Shown here: piece by piece, positions 6,054-12,294 of the stretch
Position numbering within the stretch: the stretch's first letter is position 1
Layout of the letters: every line of letters begins with the position of its first letter
DNA from: Gammaproteobacteria bacterium
GTDB lineage: Bacteria > Pseudomonadota > Gammaproteobacteria > Methylococcales > UBA2780
Length of the DNA: 16,250 nt
Direction: 5' to 3'
Assembly: GCA_003646305.1 (NCBI GenBank)
Contig: QNFJ01000022.1
Coordinates: 1 to 16,250 of the forward strand
Notes under the pieces: model-generated
Databases searched by the model: none
The model's input: only the letters and a program-made list of their open reading frames with translations
Told to the model about the DNA's origin: nothing
Translations under genes and position numbers: made by a program

Positions 6054-6446
6054 TTAACGTTTTGAGTACTGAGGACGCTTTCTTGCTTTGTGCAGACCAA
6101 CCTTTTTACGCTCAACTTCACGAGCATCACGTGTAACGTAGCCCGCTTTTCTTAACGCTGGACGCAGTGTTTCGTCGTATTCCATCAAAGCACGTGTAAT
6201 TCCATGACGAATTGCACCCGCCTGACCAGATGAACCACCACCTCTGACGGTGATTGAGATATCAAATTTATCAACCAACTCAGTCAGTTCAAGTGGCTGA
6301 CGAGAGATCATTCTATCTGTCTCACGACCGAAGTATTTGTCAATTTCAAGACTGTTAACGACAATCTTGCCGCTACCTGCTCTTGCGAAAACACGAGCCG
6401 TTGAACTTTTACGACGACCCGTTCCGTAATATTGTGTTGCTGCCAT
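6054..6446 (-). CDS. rpsI: 30S ribosomal protein S9
   Basis: A 130-residue S9 protein, full length, with N-terminal YYGTGRRKSSTARVF, the central block GGGSSGQAGAIRHGITRAL and the C-terminal tail ending in SKR that reaches the P-site tRNA. It follows rplM by 22 bases in the conserved rplM-rpsI operon. Its ribosome site is modest (ACGGAAATATT before ATG). Downstream, tRNA-Gln follows 32 bases later and is probably on the same transcript. Confidence 0.98.
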   Translation of the reverse strand: MAATQYYGTGRRKSSTARVFARAGSGKIVVNSLEIDKYFGRETDRMISRQPLELTELVDKFDISITVRGGGSSGQAGAIRHGITRALMEYDETLRPALRKAGYVTRDAREVERKKVGLHKARKRPQYSKR

Positions 6447-6468
6447 AATATTTCCGTCTTACCCTGTA

Positions 6469-6897
6469 TTATATATCTAACGCTTTAGGCTGCTGAGCTT
6501 GATGTGTATGCTCTGGCCCAACAAAAACCTTGAGCTTTTTAAACATCGCTCTGCCCAGAGGATTTCTTGGCAACATGCCTTGAACGGCAGTTTTAATAAT
6601 CCTGTCTGGAAAAGTTTTTCTCATTTTACCAAGACTAACTGTCTTCAAGTTTCCAATATACCCCGTGTGATGGTGATACATTTTATCTTGCTCTTTATTA
6701 CCAGTTACCCTGATTTTCTCAGCATTGATTACAACGATATAATCGCCAGTATCAACATGCGGAGTGTATTCTGCTTTATGTTTGCCACGTAGGCGCCTTG
6801 CTATCTCAGCAGACAATCTGCCCAGTGTTTTGCCATCTGCATCGACTACGAACCAGTCACGAGTGACTTCGGCTGGCTTCGCGCTAAAAGTTTTCAT
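6469..6897 (-). CDS. rplM: 50S ribosomal protein L13
   Basis: L13, an early assembly protein of the large subunit. The ATG at 6895-6897 gives 142 residues (MKTFSAKPAEVTRDWFVVDA), identical in length to E. coli L13, with GGAG eight bases upstream; a TTG one codon earlier is possible but unneeded. Typical blocks: DADGKTLGRLSAEIARRLRG, YTPHVDTGDYIVVINAEK, and GMLPRNPLGRAMFKKLKV. A clear promoter lies just upstream (6937-6964), after the tatC stop, so rplM-rpsI is an independent unit even though no terminator separates it from tatC. Confidence 0.98.
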   Translation of the reverse strand: MKTFSAKPAEVTRDWFVVDADGKTLGRLSAEIARRLRGKHKAEYTPHVDTGDYIVVINAEKIRVTGNKEQDKMYHHHTGYIGNLKTVSLGKMRKTFPDRIIKTAVQGMLPRNPLGRAMFKKLKVFVGPEHTHQAQQPKALDI

Positions 6898-6936
6898 CAA
6901 ATTTGCTCCGAGTTTACGGTCGCGGAAAAGCCAGAA

Positions 6937-6964
6937 ATTATACCTTTTTTCAGGAACTGTTCAA
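6937..6964 (-). promoter_or_regulatory. rplM-rpsI promoter
   Basis: On the minus strand TTGAAC (complement of 6959-6964) and a perfect TATAAT (complement of 6937-6942) are 16 bases apart. The predicted start near 6930 gives a leader of roughly 33 bases containing the GGAG ribosome site. Confidence 0.65.
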
Positions 6965-6979
6965 CCATTCATGAGAAAT

Positions 6980-7723
6980 TTAATCTAATTCAGCTCTATT
7001 TTTTACAAAAAACCTCGAACATAAGAGCCCCAGCTCAAACAACAGCCAAACAGGAACCGCCAAAAGTGTCTGTGAAATAACGTCTGGAGGGGTCAAAATC
7101 ATCCCAAAAACAAAGGCCCCTACAATAACATAGGGTCTTTTTTCAGCCAGGCTCTTCTGGCTCACTGCACCCGTCCAGATTAAAACAATCGTTGCGATAG
7201 GTATTTCAAATGAAAGGCCAAATGCAAAAAAAAGTGTCAGTATAAAATCCAGATAGCGGCTTATGTCGGTCATGATCGCGACCCCTTCTGGAGCTGTCGC
7301 CGTCAAAAAACCGAAGGCAAGCGGGAATACAACGTAATATGCAAAGGCCATTCCAAGATAAAAAAGAACGCTGCTCGCCACCAGAAGCGGGAAAACCAGT
7401 CGTTTCTCATGGCTATATAGGGCCGGCGCAATAAACCCCCATGCCTGAAACAAGATCCAGGGCATCGAGAAAAAGATAGACAACACCATTGTCAATTTGA
7501 AAGGCGCCAAAAAAGGAGAGGCCACCTCGATGGCAATCATCGTACTCCCTTCCGGAAGGTGTACCGTCAAAGGGCCAGACAGGTAACTATAAATATCATT
7601 CGCAAAAGGAAAGAGAAGTAAAAAGATAACCAGAACCCCCATTACAACTCGCAGCAACCGATCTCTCAACTCAACAAGGTGCGATAAAAAAGGCTGCTCT
7701 ACTAGCTTAGCTCCCTCAGTCAC
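6980..7723 (-). CDS. tatC: TatC, twin-arginine translocase receptor subunit
   Basis: Inner-membrane protein that, with TatB, binds twin-arginine signal peptides of folded exported proteins. The 247 residues include six hydrophobic segments and the family signatures: N-terminal SHLVELRDRLL (E18), and the first periplasmic/cytoplasmic loops ending in FIAPALYSHEKR with conserved E106 (E103 in E. coli). The C-terminal half has SFEIPI and TPPDVISQTLLAVP. The start is GTG at 7721-7723, which overlaps the end of tatB by eight bases, implying translational coupling. No terminator follows before the rplM promoter. Confidence 0.97.
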   Translation of the reverse strand: MTEGAKLVEQPFLSHLVELRDRLLRVVMGVLVIFLLLFPFANDIYSYLSGPLTVHLPEGSTMIAIEVASPFLAPFKLTMVLSIFFSMPWILFQAWGFIAPALYSHEKRLVFPLLVASSVLFYLGMAFAYYVVFPLAFGFLTATAPEGVAIMTDISRYLDFILTLFFAFGLSFEIPIATIVLIWTGAVSQKSLAEKRPYVIVGAFVFGMILTPPDVISQTLLAVPVWLLFELGLLCSRFFVKNRAELD

Positions 7724-8066
7724 CCTTATTCACCGGGCGATTTTTCCCTAACCCATACAAATCATCAGAATCTTGAAGCTTACCCCTCGCTCGCCTCAGG
7801 GACTCCGAGGCCTGCCGCACCTCGTCATGAAGCGCCTCAGTTAGCTGATTGACCTCTTCAATAGGGTTTTCTGCCAGCATCGATTGCTTTAGTTCTTCCA
7901 TTTCCAGCTCTTTGCTCAGCTCCTGCTTAACACTTGAAACGTAGCCCCGCGCCTTGCCGAGCCAAAAGCCACCGACGCGCGCCACTTTTGGCAAACGCTC
8001 CGGCCCTATCACCAGCAGCGCAACGATGCCAATCATTGCCAATTCCCAAAATCCAATATCAAACAT
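7716..8066 (-). CDS. tatB: TatB, twin-arginine translocase subunit
   Basis: A 116-residue TatB. It has a short N-terminal transmembrane helix (FWELAMIGIVALLVI), the hinge GPERLPKVAR, then an amphipathic helix and a long charged helical region (KQELSKELEMEELKQ). TatB forms the substrate-binding complex with TatC. The start MFDIGFWEL is canonical for the family and separates it from TatA (next gene upstream). It starts 15 bases after tatA and overlaps tatC by eight bases. Confidence 0.95.
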   Translation of the reverse strand: MFDIGFWELAMIGIVALLVIGPERLPKVARVGGFWLGKARGYVSSVKQELSKELEMEELKQSMLAENPIEEVNQLTEALHDEVRQASESLRRARGKLQDSDDLYGLGKNRPVNKGD

Positions 8067-8081
8067 TTTGCGGACTCGTGA

Positions 8082-8315
8082 TTATGAGCTTTTTTCGTTT
8101 TCTTTTTGGGTCACTTCACCATCGATCACTTTATCTGAACTGCTTTCGACTGGATCTGCGTCAGATGAGGCTGTTGCCTCCCCCTCTTTCATGGCATGTT
8201 TAAAACCTTTAACCGTCGAGCCCAGATCACTTCCTAAATTGCGCAGTCTCTTTGTTCCAAACAGCAACAAAACGATAACCAAAACAATCAATAACTGCCA
8301 AATACTAATACCCAT
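8082..8315 (-). CDS. tatA: TatA, pore-forming twin-arginine translocase subunit
   Basis: A 77-residue TatA: transmembrane helix IWQLLIVLVIVLLLF, hinge FGTKRLRNLGSDLGS, amphipathic helix TVKGFKHAMKEGE, and a disordered acidic tail. It multimerises to form the export pore for folded proteins. The ATG has an AGGAGA site nine bases upstream. It follows hisE by 50 bases on the same strand with no terminator, so tatABC may be partly read from the his transcript. Confidence 0.96.
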   Translation of the reverse strand: MGISIWQLLIVLVIVLLLFGTKRLRNLGSDLGSTVKGFKHAMKEGEATASSDADPVESSSDKVIDGEVTQKENEKSS

Positions 8316-8365
8316 TTGCTTTTCTCCTGGTTGACGCCGGCATCCACCGACTGCCTATCAATATT

Positions 8366-8680
8366 CTATTTACGACTGGCTTTTTCTTCTAATCCAGACA
8401 AACCAAATCGACGACCCAATTCTTTCAGCACATCATCGGGACCTAAATCATTGTGCGCCAGCAATACCATACTATGAAACCAGAGATCTGCTGTTTCGTA
8501 GACGATTTGCTCCTTATCACCACCCTTTCCCGCAATAATTGTTTCTGCTGCCTCTTCACCTACCTTCTTGAGAATGGTATCGGTTCCTTTGGCATAGAGC
8601 GAGGCGGTATATGAGCTTTCAGGGCTATCTTGTTTACGCTGCTCCAACACCTCAGCCAGCATTTTAAGCACATCACTCAT
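8366..8680 (-). CDS. hisE: Phosphoribosyl-ATP pyrophosphatase
   Basis: Hydrolyses phosphoribosyl-ATP to phosphoribosyl-AMP, the second step of histidine synthesis. The chosen ATG at 8678-8680 overlaps the hisI stop by one base (TGATG), giving 104 residues; a TTG one codon upstream is less likely. The MazG-like all-helical fold is indicated by KKVGEEAAETIIAGK and ETADLWFHSMVLLAH, with conserved acidic residues that bind magnesium. It is separate from hisI, unlike the fused hisIE of enteric bacteria. Confidence 0.96.
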   Translation of the reverse strand: MSDVLKMLAEVLEQRKQDSPESSYTASLYAKGTDTILKKVGEEAAETIIAGKGGDKEQIVYETADLWFHSMVLLAHNDLGPDDVLKELGRRFGLSGLEEKASRK

Positions 8681-9078
8681 CAACTATTACTCCTATAAAT
8701 TTCCTCAGGATCTTTTAAGACCGGCTCAACGGTCTCCCACTGCCCATCTTTGAAATGTCTAAAGAAACAGTTATGTCGCCCTGTATGACAAGCAATCCCT
8801 CCAGCCTGCTCAACCGACATTAAAACAACATCTGAATCACAATCCAGGCGCAGCTCAAGCACTTTTTGCCGGTGCCCTGACTCCTCACCCTTTTTCCAGA
8901 GTTTTTGTCGGGAGCGAGACCAGTAAACCGCATAACCTTCCACCGCCGTCAGATTTAAGGCCTCTCGGTTCATCCATGCAACCATTAATACTTTCCCGCT
9001 TGTTACTTCCTGAGCAATTACCGGAACCAACCCATTCTCATCCCACTTAATCTCATCGAGCCAGGATTTACCGCTCAC
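8680..9078 (-). CDS. hisI: Phosphoribosyl-AMP cyclohydrolase
   Basis: Opens the adenine ring of phosphoribosyl-AMP, the third step of histidine synthesis. It is 132 residues, monofunctional. Visible family blocks are MVAWMNREAL, YWSRSRQKLWKKGEESGH, LDCDSD (C80 plus aspartates for the metals) and GGIACHTGRHNCFF, with C97 and C104 completing the zinc ligands. The start is GTG, sharing GTGA with the hisF stop (four-base overlap), and the stop is shared with the hisE start, so hisF, hisI and hisE are translationally coupled. Confidence 0.97.
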   Translation of the reverse strand: MSGKSWLDEIKWDENGLVPVIAQEVTSGKVLMVAWMNREALNLTAVEGYAVYWSRSRQKLWKKGEESGHRQKVLELRLDCDSDVVLMSVEQAGGIACHTGRHNCFFRHFKDGQWETVEPVLKDPEEIYRSNS

Positions 9079-9848
9079 AGTCGAACCTCAATTCCCCTGT
9101 CGCGCATCGCCTGCTTGGCCTCACCAACGGTATATTCTGCAAAGTGAAAAATACTCGCTGCCAATACAGCATCGGCCTTTCCTTCCAGCACACCTGCAGA
9201 GAGATGATCAAGATTACCGACACCACCCGACGCGATTACCGGCACATCAACTGCTTCACTAATTGCACGCGTTAGAGGCAAGTCAAATCCTTCTCGAGTT
9301 CCATATCGATCCATACTGGTTAGCAAGATCTCACCCGCACCATAACTGACCATTTTTTGAGCCCATTCGATTGCATCCAGCCCCGTCGGCTTGCGCCCAC
9401 CGTGAGTGAAGATTTCCCATTTAAGTGGCTCTCCCGGCTCACTAACCTGCTTCGCATCAATTGCAACAACGATGCATTGAGAACCAAACCTATCGGCGGC
9501 CTCTTTGACGAATTCGGGGTTAAAAACAGCAGCCGTATTAATCCCTACTTTATCAGCACCGGCATTCAGCATGCGCCGAATATCTTCCAGTTTGCGGATA
9601 CCACCACCCACTGTTAGCGGAATAAAAACCTCTCCAGCCACCTGCTCAACCATATGAACAATCGTATCCCGATTATCTGAGCTAGCGGTGATATCAAGAA
9701 AAGTGATCTCATCGGCCCCTTCAAAATCATAGCGCCGAGCAACCTCAACAGGATCACCTGCATCTCGAATATTGACAAACTTGACCCCTTTAACAACACG
9801 GCCATTATCAACATCTAGACAGGGAATAATCCGTTTCGCGAGTGCCAT
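9075..9848 (-). CDS. hisF: Imidazole glycerol phosphate synthase, cyclase subunit
   Basis: TIM-barrel subunit that uses ammonia from HisH to convert PRFAR to imidazole glycerol phosphate and AICAR. The start chosen is ATG at 9846-9848 (MALAKRIIPCLDV), four bases after the hisA stop, giving 257 residues, the family size; a longer frame adds 29 residues that overlap hisA and are not conserved. The catalytic aspartates D12 (CLDVDNG) and D131 (VAIDAKQ) are present, as are the phosphate-binding glycine loops VGGGIR and ASGGVG. Confidence 0.97.
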   Translation of the reverse strand: MALAKRIIPCLDVDNGRVVKGVKFVNIRDAGDPVEVARRYDFEGADEITFLDITASSDNRDTIVHMVEQVAGEVFIPLTVGGGIRKLEDIRRMLNAGADKVGINTAAVFNPEFVKEAADRFGSQCIVVAIDAKQVSEPGEPLKWEIFTHGGRKPTGLDAIEWAQKMVSYGAGEILLTSMDRYGTREGFDLPLTRAISEAVDVPVIASGGVGNLDHLSAGVLEGKADAVLAASIFHFAEYTVGEAKQAMRDRGIEVRL

Positions 9849-9852
9849 CTGT

Positions 9853-10590
9853 TTATTTTCCGTAAGAAATAGCGATCTTTTCAGCCGCCTCGAAATCCAG
9901 CGTCCCTTCGTAGATCGCTCGACCGGTGATCGCACCCATAATCCCGCTACCGGCTACTTTCCCCAGTGCGTGAATATCATCCATATTGGTGATTCCACCC
10001 GAAGCAATAACCGGTATTTTCACCGCCTCCGCCAGCCTGACCGTCGCCTCCACATTAACACCATTCATCATGCCATCACGGCTAATATCGGTATAAACAA
10101 TCGCCTCGACACCATCCGACTCGAACTGCTTCGCAAGATCAATCACATTATGACTGGAAATATTCGCCCAGCCATCGGTTGCCACCATGCCATCTTTTGC
10201 ATCAAGCCCAACAATAATGTGGCCGGCAAACTTAGATGCCACTTCACCGATAAACTCGGGTTCACTAACCGCCTTGCTGCCAATGATCACGTATTGAATG
10301 CCCGCATCAAGATAGGCCGCAATAGTCTCTTTATCGCGGATTCCACCACCGATCTGAACGGGTGTATCAGGATATGCTGTCGTAATCGCTTTAATCACTT
10401 CGTGATTAACCGGCTTGCCTGCGAAAGCGCCATCCAGATCCACAAGATGGATCCGTCTTGCGCCCGCTGCAACCCATTTCCCAGCAACCGCAACAGGGTC
10501 ATCAGAAAAAACAGTATCATCTTCCATGCGCCCTTGACGAAGACGAACGCACTTACCCTCTTTAAGATCGATAGCGGGGATCAATAACAT
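9853..10590 (-). CDS. hisA: ProFAR isomerase (HisA)
   Basis: TIM-barrel enzyme that isomerises ProFAR to PRFAR. It is 245 residues, with the catalytic pair D8 (IPAIDLKEG) and D130 (VGLDAKDG), phosphate loops QIGGGIR and ASGGI, and the internal half-barrel duplication shared with HisF. The ATG has GAGG nine bases upstream. It sits 15 bases after hisH and four before hisF. Confidence 0.97.
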   Translation of the reverse strand: MLLIPAIDLKEGKCVRLRQGRMEDDTVFSDDPVAVAGKWVAAGARRIHLVDLDGAFAGKPVNHEVIKAITTAYPDTPVQIGGGIRDKETIAAYLDAGIQYVIIGSKAVSEPEFIGEVASKFAGHIIVGLDAKDGMVATDGWANISSHNVIDLAKQFESDGVEAIVYTDISRDGMMNGVNVEATVRLAEAVKIPVIASGGITNMDDIHALGKVAGSGIMGAITGRAIYEGTLDFEAAEKIAISYGK

Positions 10591-10605
10591 TTAAAAAAAC
10601 CTCTA

Positions 10606-11259
10606 TTAATTATTTGGTATAGCACCATTCCAACCTAGAAAATTCTCTAGCAGCTGCAATCCTGCTGTCTGGCTTTTTTCTGGGTGAAACTGTACGGCAA
10701 AAATATTTTTATGGCTCAGCGCGCAGCTAAAGGGCTCTGGATAATCAGCCGTTGCTGCACTATTTTCCGCACACTCTGGAACAGCGTAGTAACTATGTAC
10801 AAAGTAGAAACGAGCCTCCTGAGGAATCCCTTTCCAGAGTGGGTGCTGAATAGTTTGATGAACATTATTCCAGCCCATATGCGGAATTTTGAGTTTTTCC
10901 CCTTCAGGGGATACAAGCCCTCTTTCAAAGTGAACGACTTTGCCCGGTATAAGCCCCAAACAGCTAACCGAATTGCCCTCGTCGCTCTCTTCCAGAAGCG
11001 CCTGCATTCCAAGACAAATCCCGAGAAAAGGACGATCTTCCGCAGTCTTCTTAAGCACCTCGATCAGTGACTGCTCTTCAAGTGCCAGCATGCAATCTTT
11101 GATTGCCCCAACACCCGGAAAGACAATTCTGTCTGCCTGAATAATTTTATCCGGATTAGAGGTGATAATAATCTCTGAACCTTGAGCCACATGCTCAAGC
11201 GCCTTGGAGATCGAGTGAAGGTTACCCATCCCATAATCAATAACCGCTACTGAAGCCAT
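10606..11259 (-). CDS. hisH: Imidazole glycerol phosphate synthase, glutaminase subunit
   Basis: Class I glutamine amidotransferase that feeds ammonia to HisF. The 217 residues contain the full catalytic triad: nucleophile C82 (LGICLGMQ), H192 and E194 (VQFHPEKSQ), plus the oxyanion region PGVGA (48-52) and the N-terminal IDYGMGNL. It follows hisB by 20 bases and precedes hisA by 15. Confidence 0.97.
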   Translation of the reverse strand: MASVAVIDYGMGNLHSISKALEHVAQGSEIIITSNPDKIIQADRIVFPGVGAIKDCMLALEEQSLIEVLKKTAEDRPFLGICLGMQALLEESDEGNSVSCLGLIPGKVVHFERGLVSPEGEKLKIPHMGWNNVHQTIQHPLWKGIPQEARFYFVHSYYAVPECAENSAATADYPEPFSCALSHKNIFAVQFHPEKSQTAGLQLLENFLGWNGAIPNN

Positions 11260-11279
11260 TACTTTATCCAGTCACTATT

Positions 11280-11873
11280 TTACAGAGAACCTTTTGTCGA
11301 TGGCATTATTCCCTGCATCGCAGAATCAGGAGCAGCAGCCATCCTCAAAGCCCGCCCAAATGCCTTGAAAATAGTCTCTGCAACGTGATGAGCATTAACA
11401 CCTTTCAGATTATCAATATGAATGGTTGCCTTCGCATGATTAACAAAACCCTGGAAAAACTCTCTGAACAGATCTACATCAAACTCACCTATTCGGCCAC
11501 GCGGAAAGTTGACAGCATACTCAAGACCCGGACGACCTGAAAAGTCGATGACAACACGCGATAGCGCCTCATCAAGTGGAACATAGGCGTGTCCATAACG
11601 AGTTAACCCCTTCTTATCGCCTAATGCTTCAGAAAAAGCCTGGCCAAGAGTGATACCGATATCTTCCACCGTGTGGTGGGCATCAATCTCAAGATCACCT
11701 TTAGCTTTCACTTCCAGATCAATCATTCCATGGCGTGCAATCTGGTCCATCATATGATCTAAAAATGGCACCCCAGTTTCAAAAGAAGACTGGCCTGTTC
11801 CATCCAGGTTAATACGCACTATTATCTGAGTTTCCAGCGTATTCCTAACGATTTCTGCACTACGTCCAGCCAT
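11280..11873 (-). CDS. hisB: Imidazoleglycerol-phosphate dehydratase
   Basis: Dehydrates imidazole glycerol phosphate to imidazole acetol phosphate. The start ATG at 11871-11873 gives 197 residues, the usual size of the single-domain enzyme; a GTG four codons earlier (11885) is an alternative, and the ribosome site is weak for both. Metal-binding histidine motifs are visible: FLDHMMDQIARHG, IDAHHTVEDIGI and NAHHVAETIFKAFGRAL. There is no fused histidinol-phosphatase domain. It is the first gene of hisBHAFIE-tatABC. Its promoter must lie in 11874-12018; only a TATCAT is visible and no good -35. The palindrome and GacA-like box lie about 110-145 bases upstream. Confidence 0.96.
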   Translation of the reverse strand: MAGRSAEIVRNTLETQIIVRINLDGTGQSSFETGVPFLDHMMDQIARHGMIDLEVKAKGDLEIDAHHTVEDIGITLGQAFSEALGDKKGLTRYGHAYVPLDEALSRVVIDFSGRPGLEYAVNFPRGRIGEFDVDLFREFFQGFVNHAKATIHIDNLKGVNAHHVAETIFKAFGRALRMAAAPDSAMQGIMPSTKGSL

Positions 11874-11970
11874 TTGAATATTCACTTAAGGTGTGTAAAA
11901 GGGGAATGATAAAGATTTTTGATACGGTTTGCACGAAGAGCTATTAAACCGGCAATAAAAGCATGAATCA

Positions 11971-12018
11971 TCGCACCGCAAGTTTTGTAGGGATATCCTT
12001 ACAAAACTTGCGGTGCGA
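11971..12018. repeat. 48-base near-perfect palindrome
   Basis: Two 19-base arms (11971-11989 and 12000-12018) are perfect reverse complements, TCGCACCGCAAGTTTTGTA against its partner. The 10-base centre is palindromic apart from one G-T type mismatch. No T run follows on either strand, so it is not a standard terminator. The core matches the GacA/UvrY activator box; the outer arms go well beyond that box. Confidence 0.85.
11986..12003 (+). promoter_or_regulatory. GacA/UvrY-type upstream activating sequence
   Basis: TGTAGG-N6-CTTACA matches the published box TGTAAG-N6-CTTACA at 11 of 12 defined positions. Its centre is about 60 bases upstream of the predicted start of the downstream candidate Csr/Rsm RNA. 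Such boxes are the hallmark of csr/rsm RNA promoters activated by the GacS/GacA (BarA/UvrY) system. Its place inside a longer palindrome is unusual. Confidence 0.6.
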
Positions 12019-12041
12019 ACCGACTTCCTTATTTAACAAGG

Positions 12042-12047
12042 TAGAAT
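12042..12047 (+). promoter_or_regulatory. Predicted -10 element of the candidate Csr/Rsm RNA
   Basis: TAGAAT matches the -10 consensus at five of six bases. No good -35 lies at 16-18 bases, which fits an activator-dependent promoter. TTAACA at 12033-12038 is a possible -35, but with no suitable -10 at the right distance. Confidence 0.4.
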
Positions 12048-12053
12048 AGAATT

Positions 12054-12182
12054 ATTACGTCGTCACAGGAAAAGGACTTCAAGGGACAATTCAACAGGAC
12101 GTTGCCAAGGAAGGACCCATTTAAACCAACCAAGCTAAAGACGACCTTAACCCTGATAAATATCATTTATCAGGGTTTTTTT
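12054..12182 (+). ncRNA. Candidate CsrA/RsmA-titrating small RNA (Csr/Rsm type)
   Basis: A non-coding stretch of about 130 bases. It holds six GGA motifs at 12068, 12074, 12084, 12097, 12109 and 12113, all within 48 bases; four have the ANGGA form. One GGA sits in the pentaloop of a clear hairpin CAAC-AGGAC-GUUG (12092-12104), the classic CsrA target. GUCGUC (12059-12064) can pair with GACGAC (12140-12145) and would enclose all six motifs. The RNA ends in a strong rho-independent terminator and is preceded by a GacA-type box and a -10. Size and design match RsmY/RsmZ-like RNAs, which sponge the translational regulator CsrA/RsmA. The 5' end is approximate. It has no start codon with a ribosome site and a useful frame. 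Identity is inferred from architecture, not from a database match. Confidence 0.68.
12149..12182 (+). terminator. Rho-independent terminator of the candidate small RNA
   Basis: A 12-bp perfect stem (AACCCTGATAAA / TTTATCAGGGTT), five-base loop TATCA, then continuous T. On the minus strand no T tract follows the stem, so the direction is plus. No protein gene lies upstream on the plus strand, which is what points to an RNA gene. Confidence 0.9.
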
Positions 12183-12240
12183 ATACCCGCCATTGATGAC
12201 CACCCCTTCCTAGCCTGCAACGACGCACTATCACACATAG

Positions 12241-12268
12241 AAAAGGGTGAGCCAAAAGACCCACCCTT
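12241..12268 (-). terminator. Probable typA terminator
   Basis: On the minus strand AAGGGTG and CACCCTT form a seven-bp stem with a 12-base loop, followed by TTTTCT. It starts 27 bases after the typA stop and faces the small-RNA terminator, as expected for convergent units. Confidence 0.6.
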
Positions 12269-12294
12269 AATATAGATCAGACAATTTATGCGAC

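Noticed and set aside
8316..8365. GC-rich near-palindrome (GATGCCGGCGTC) in the hisE-tatA gap as a terminator
   Set aside because: The pairing leaves no room for a loop and no T tract follows; it may be chance.
9849..9935. Longer N-terminus for HisF (29 extra residues)
   Set aside because: It would overlap hisA and precedes the conserved start MALAKRIIPCLDV; the shorter form has the normal family length.
9772..10587. Long plus-strand open frame opposite hisA
   Set aside because: It is a shadow of the minus-strand hisA/hisF coding sequence; the translation has no family features and no ribosome site.
11971..12018. The 48-base palindrome as a transcription terminator for hisB or another gene
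   Set aside because: No T tract follows on either strand and no gene ends into it; its core fits a response-regulator box better.
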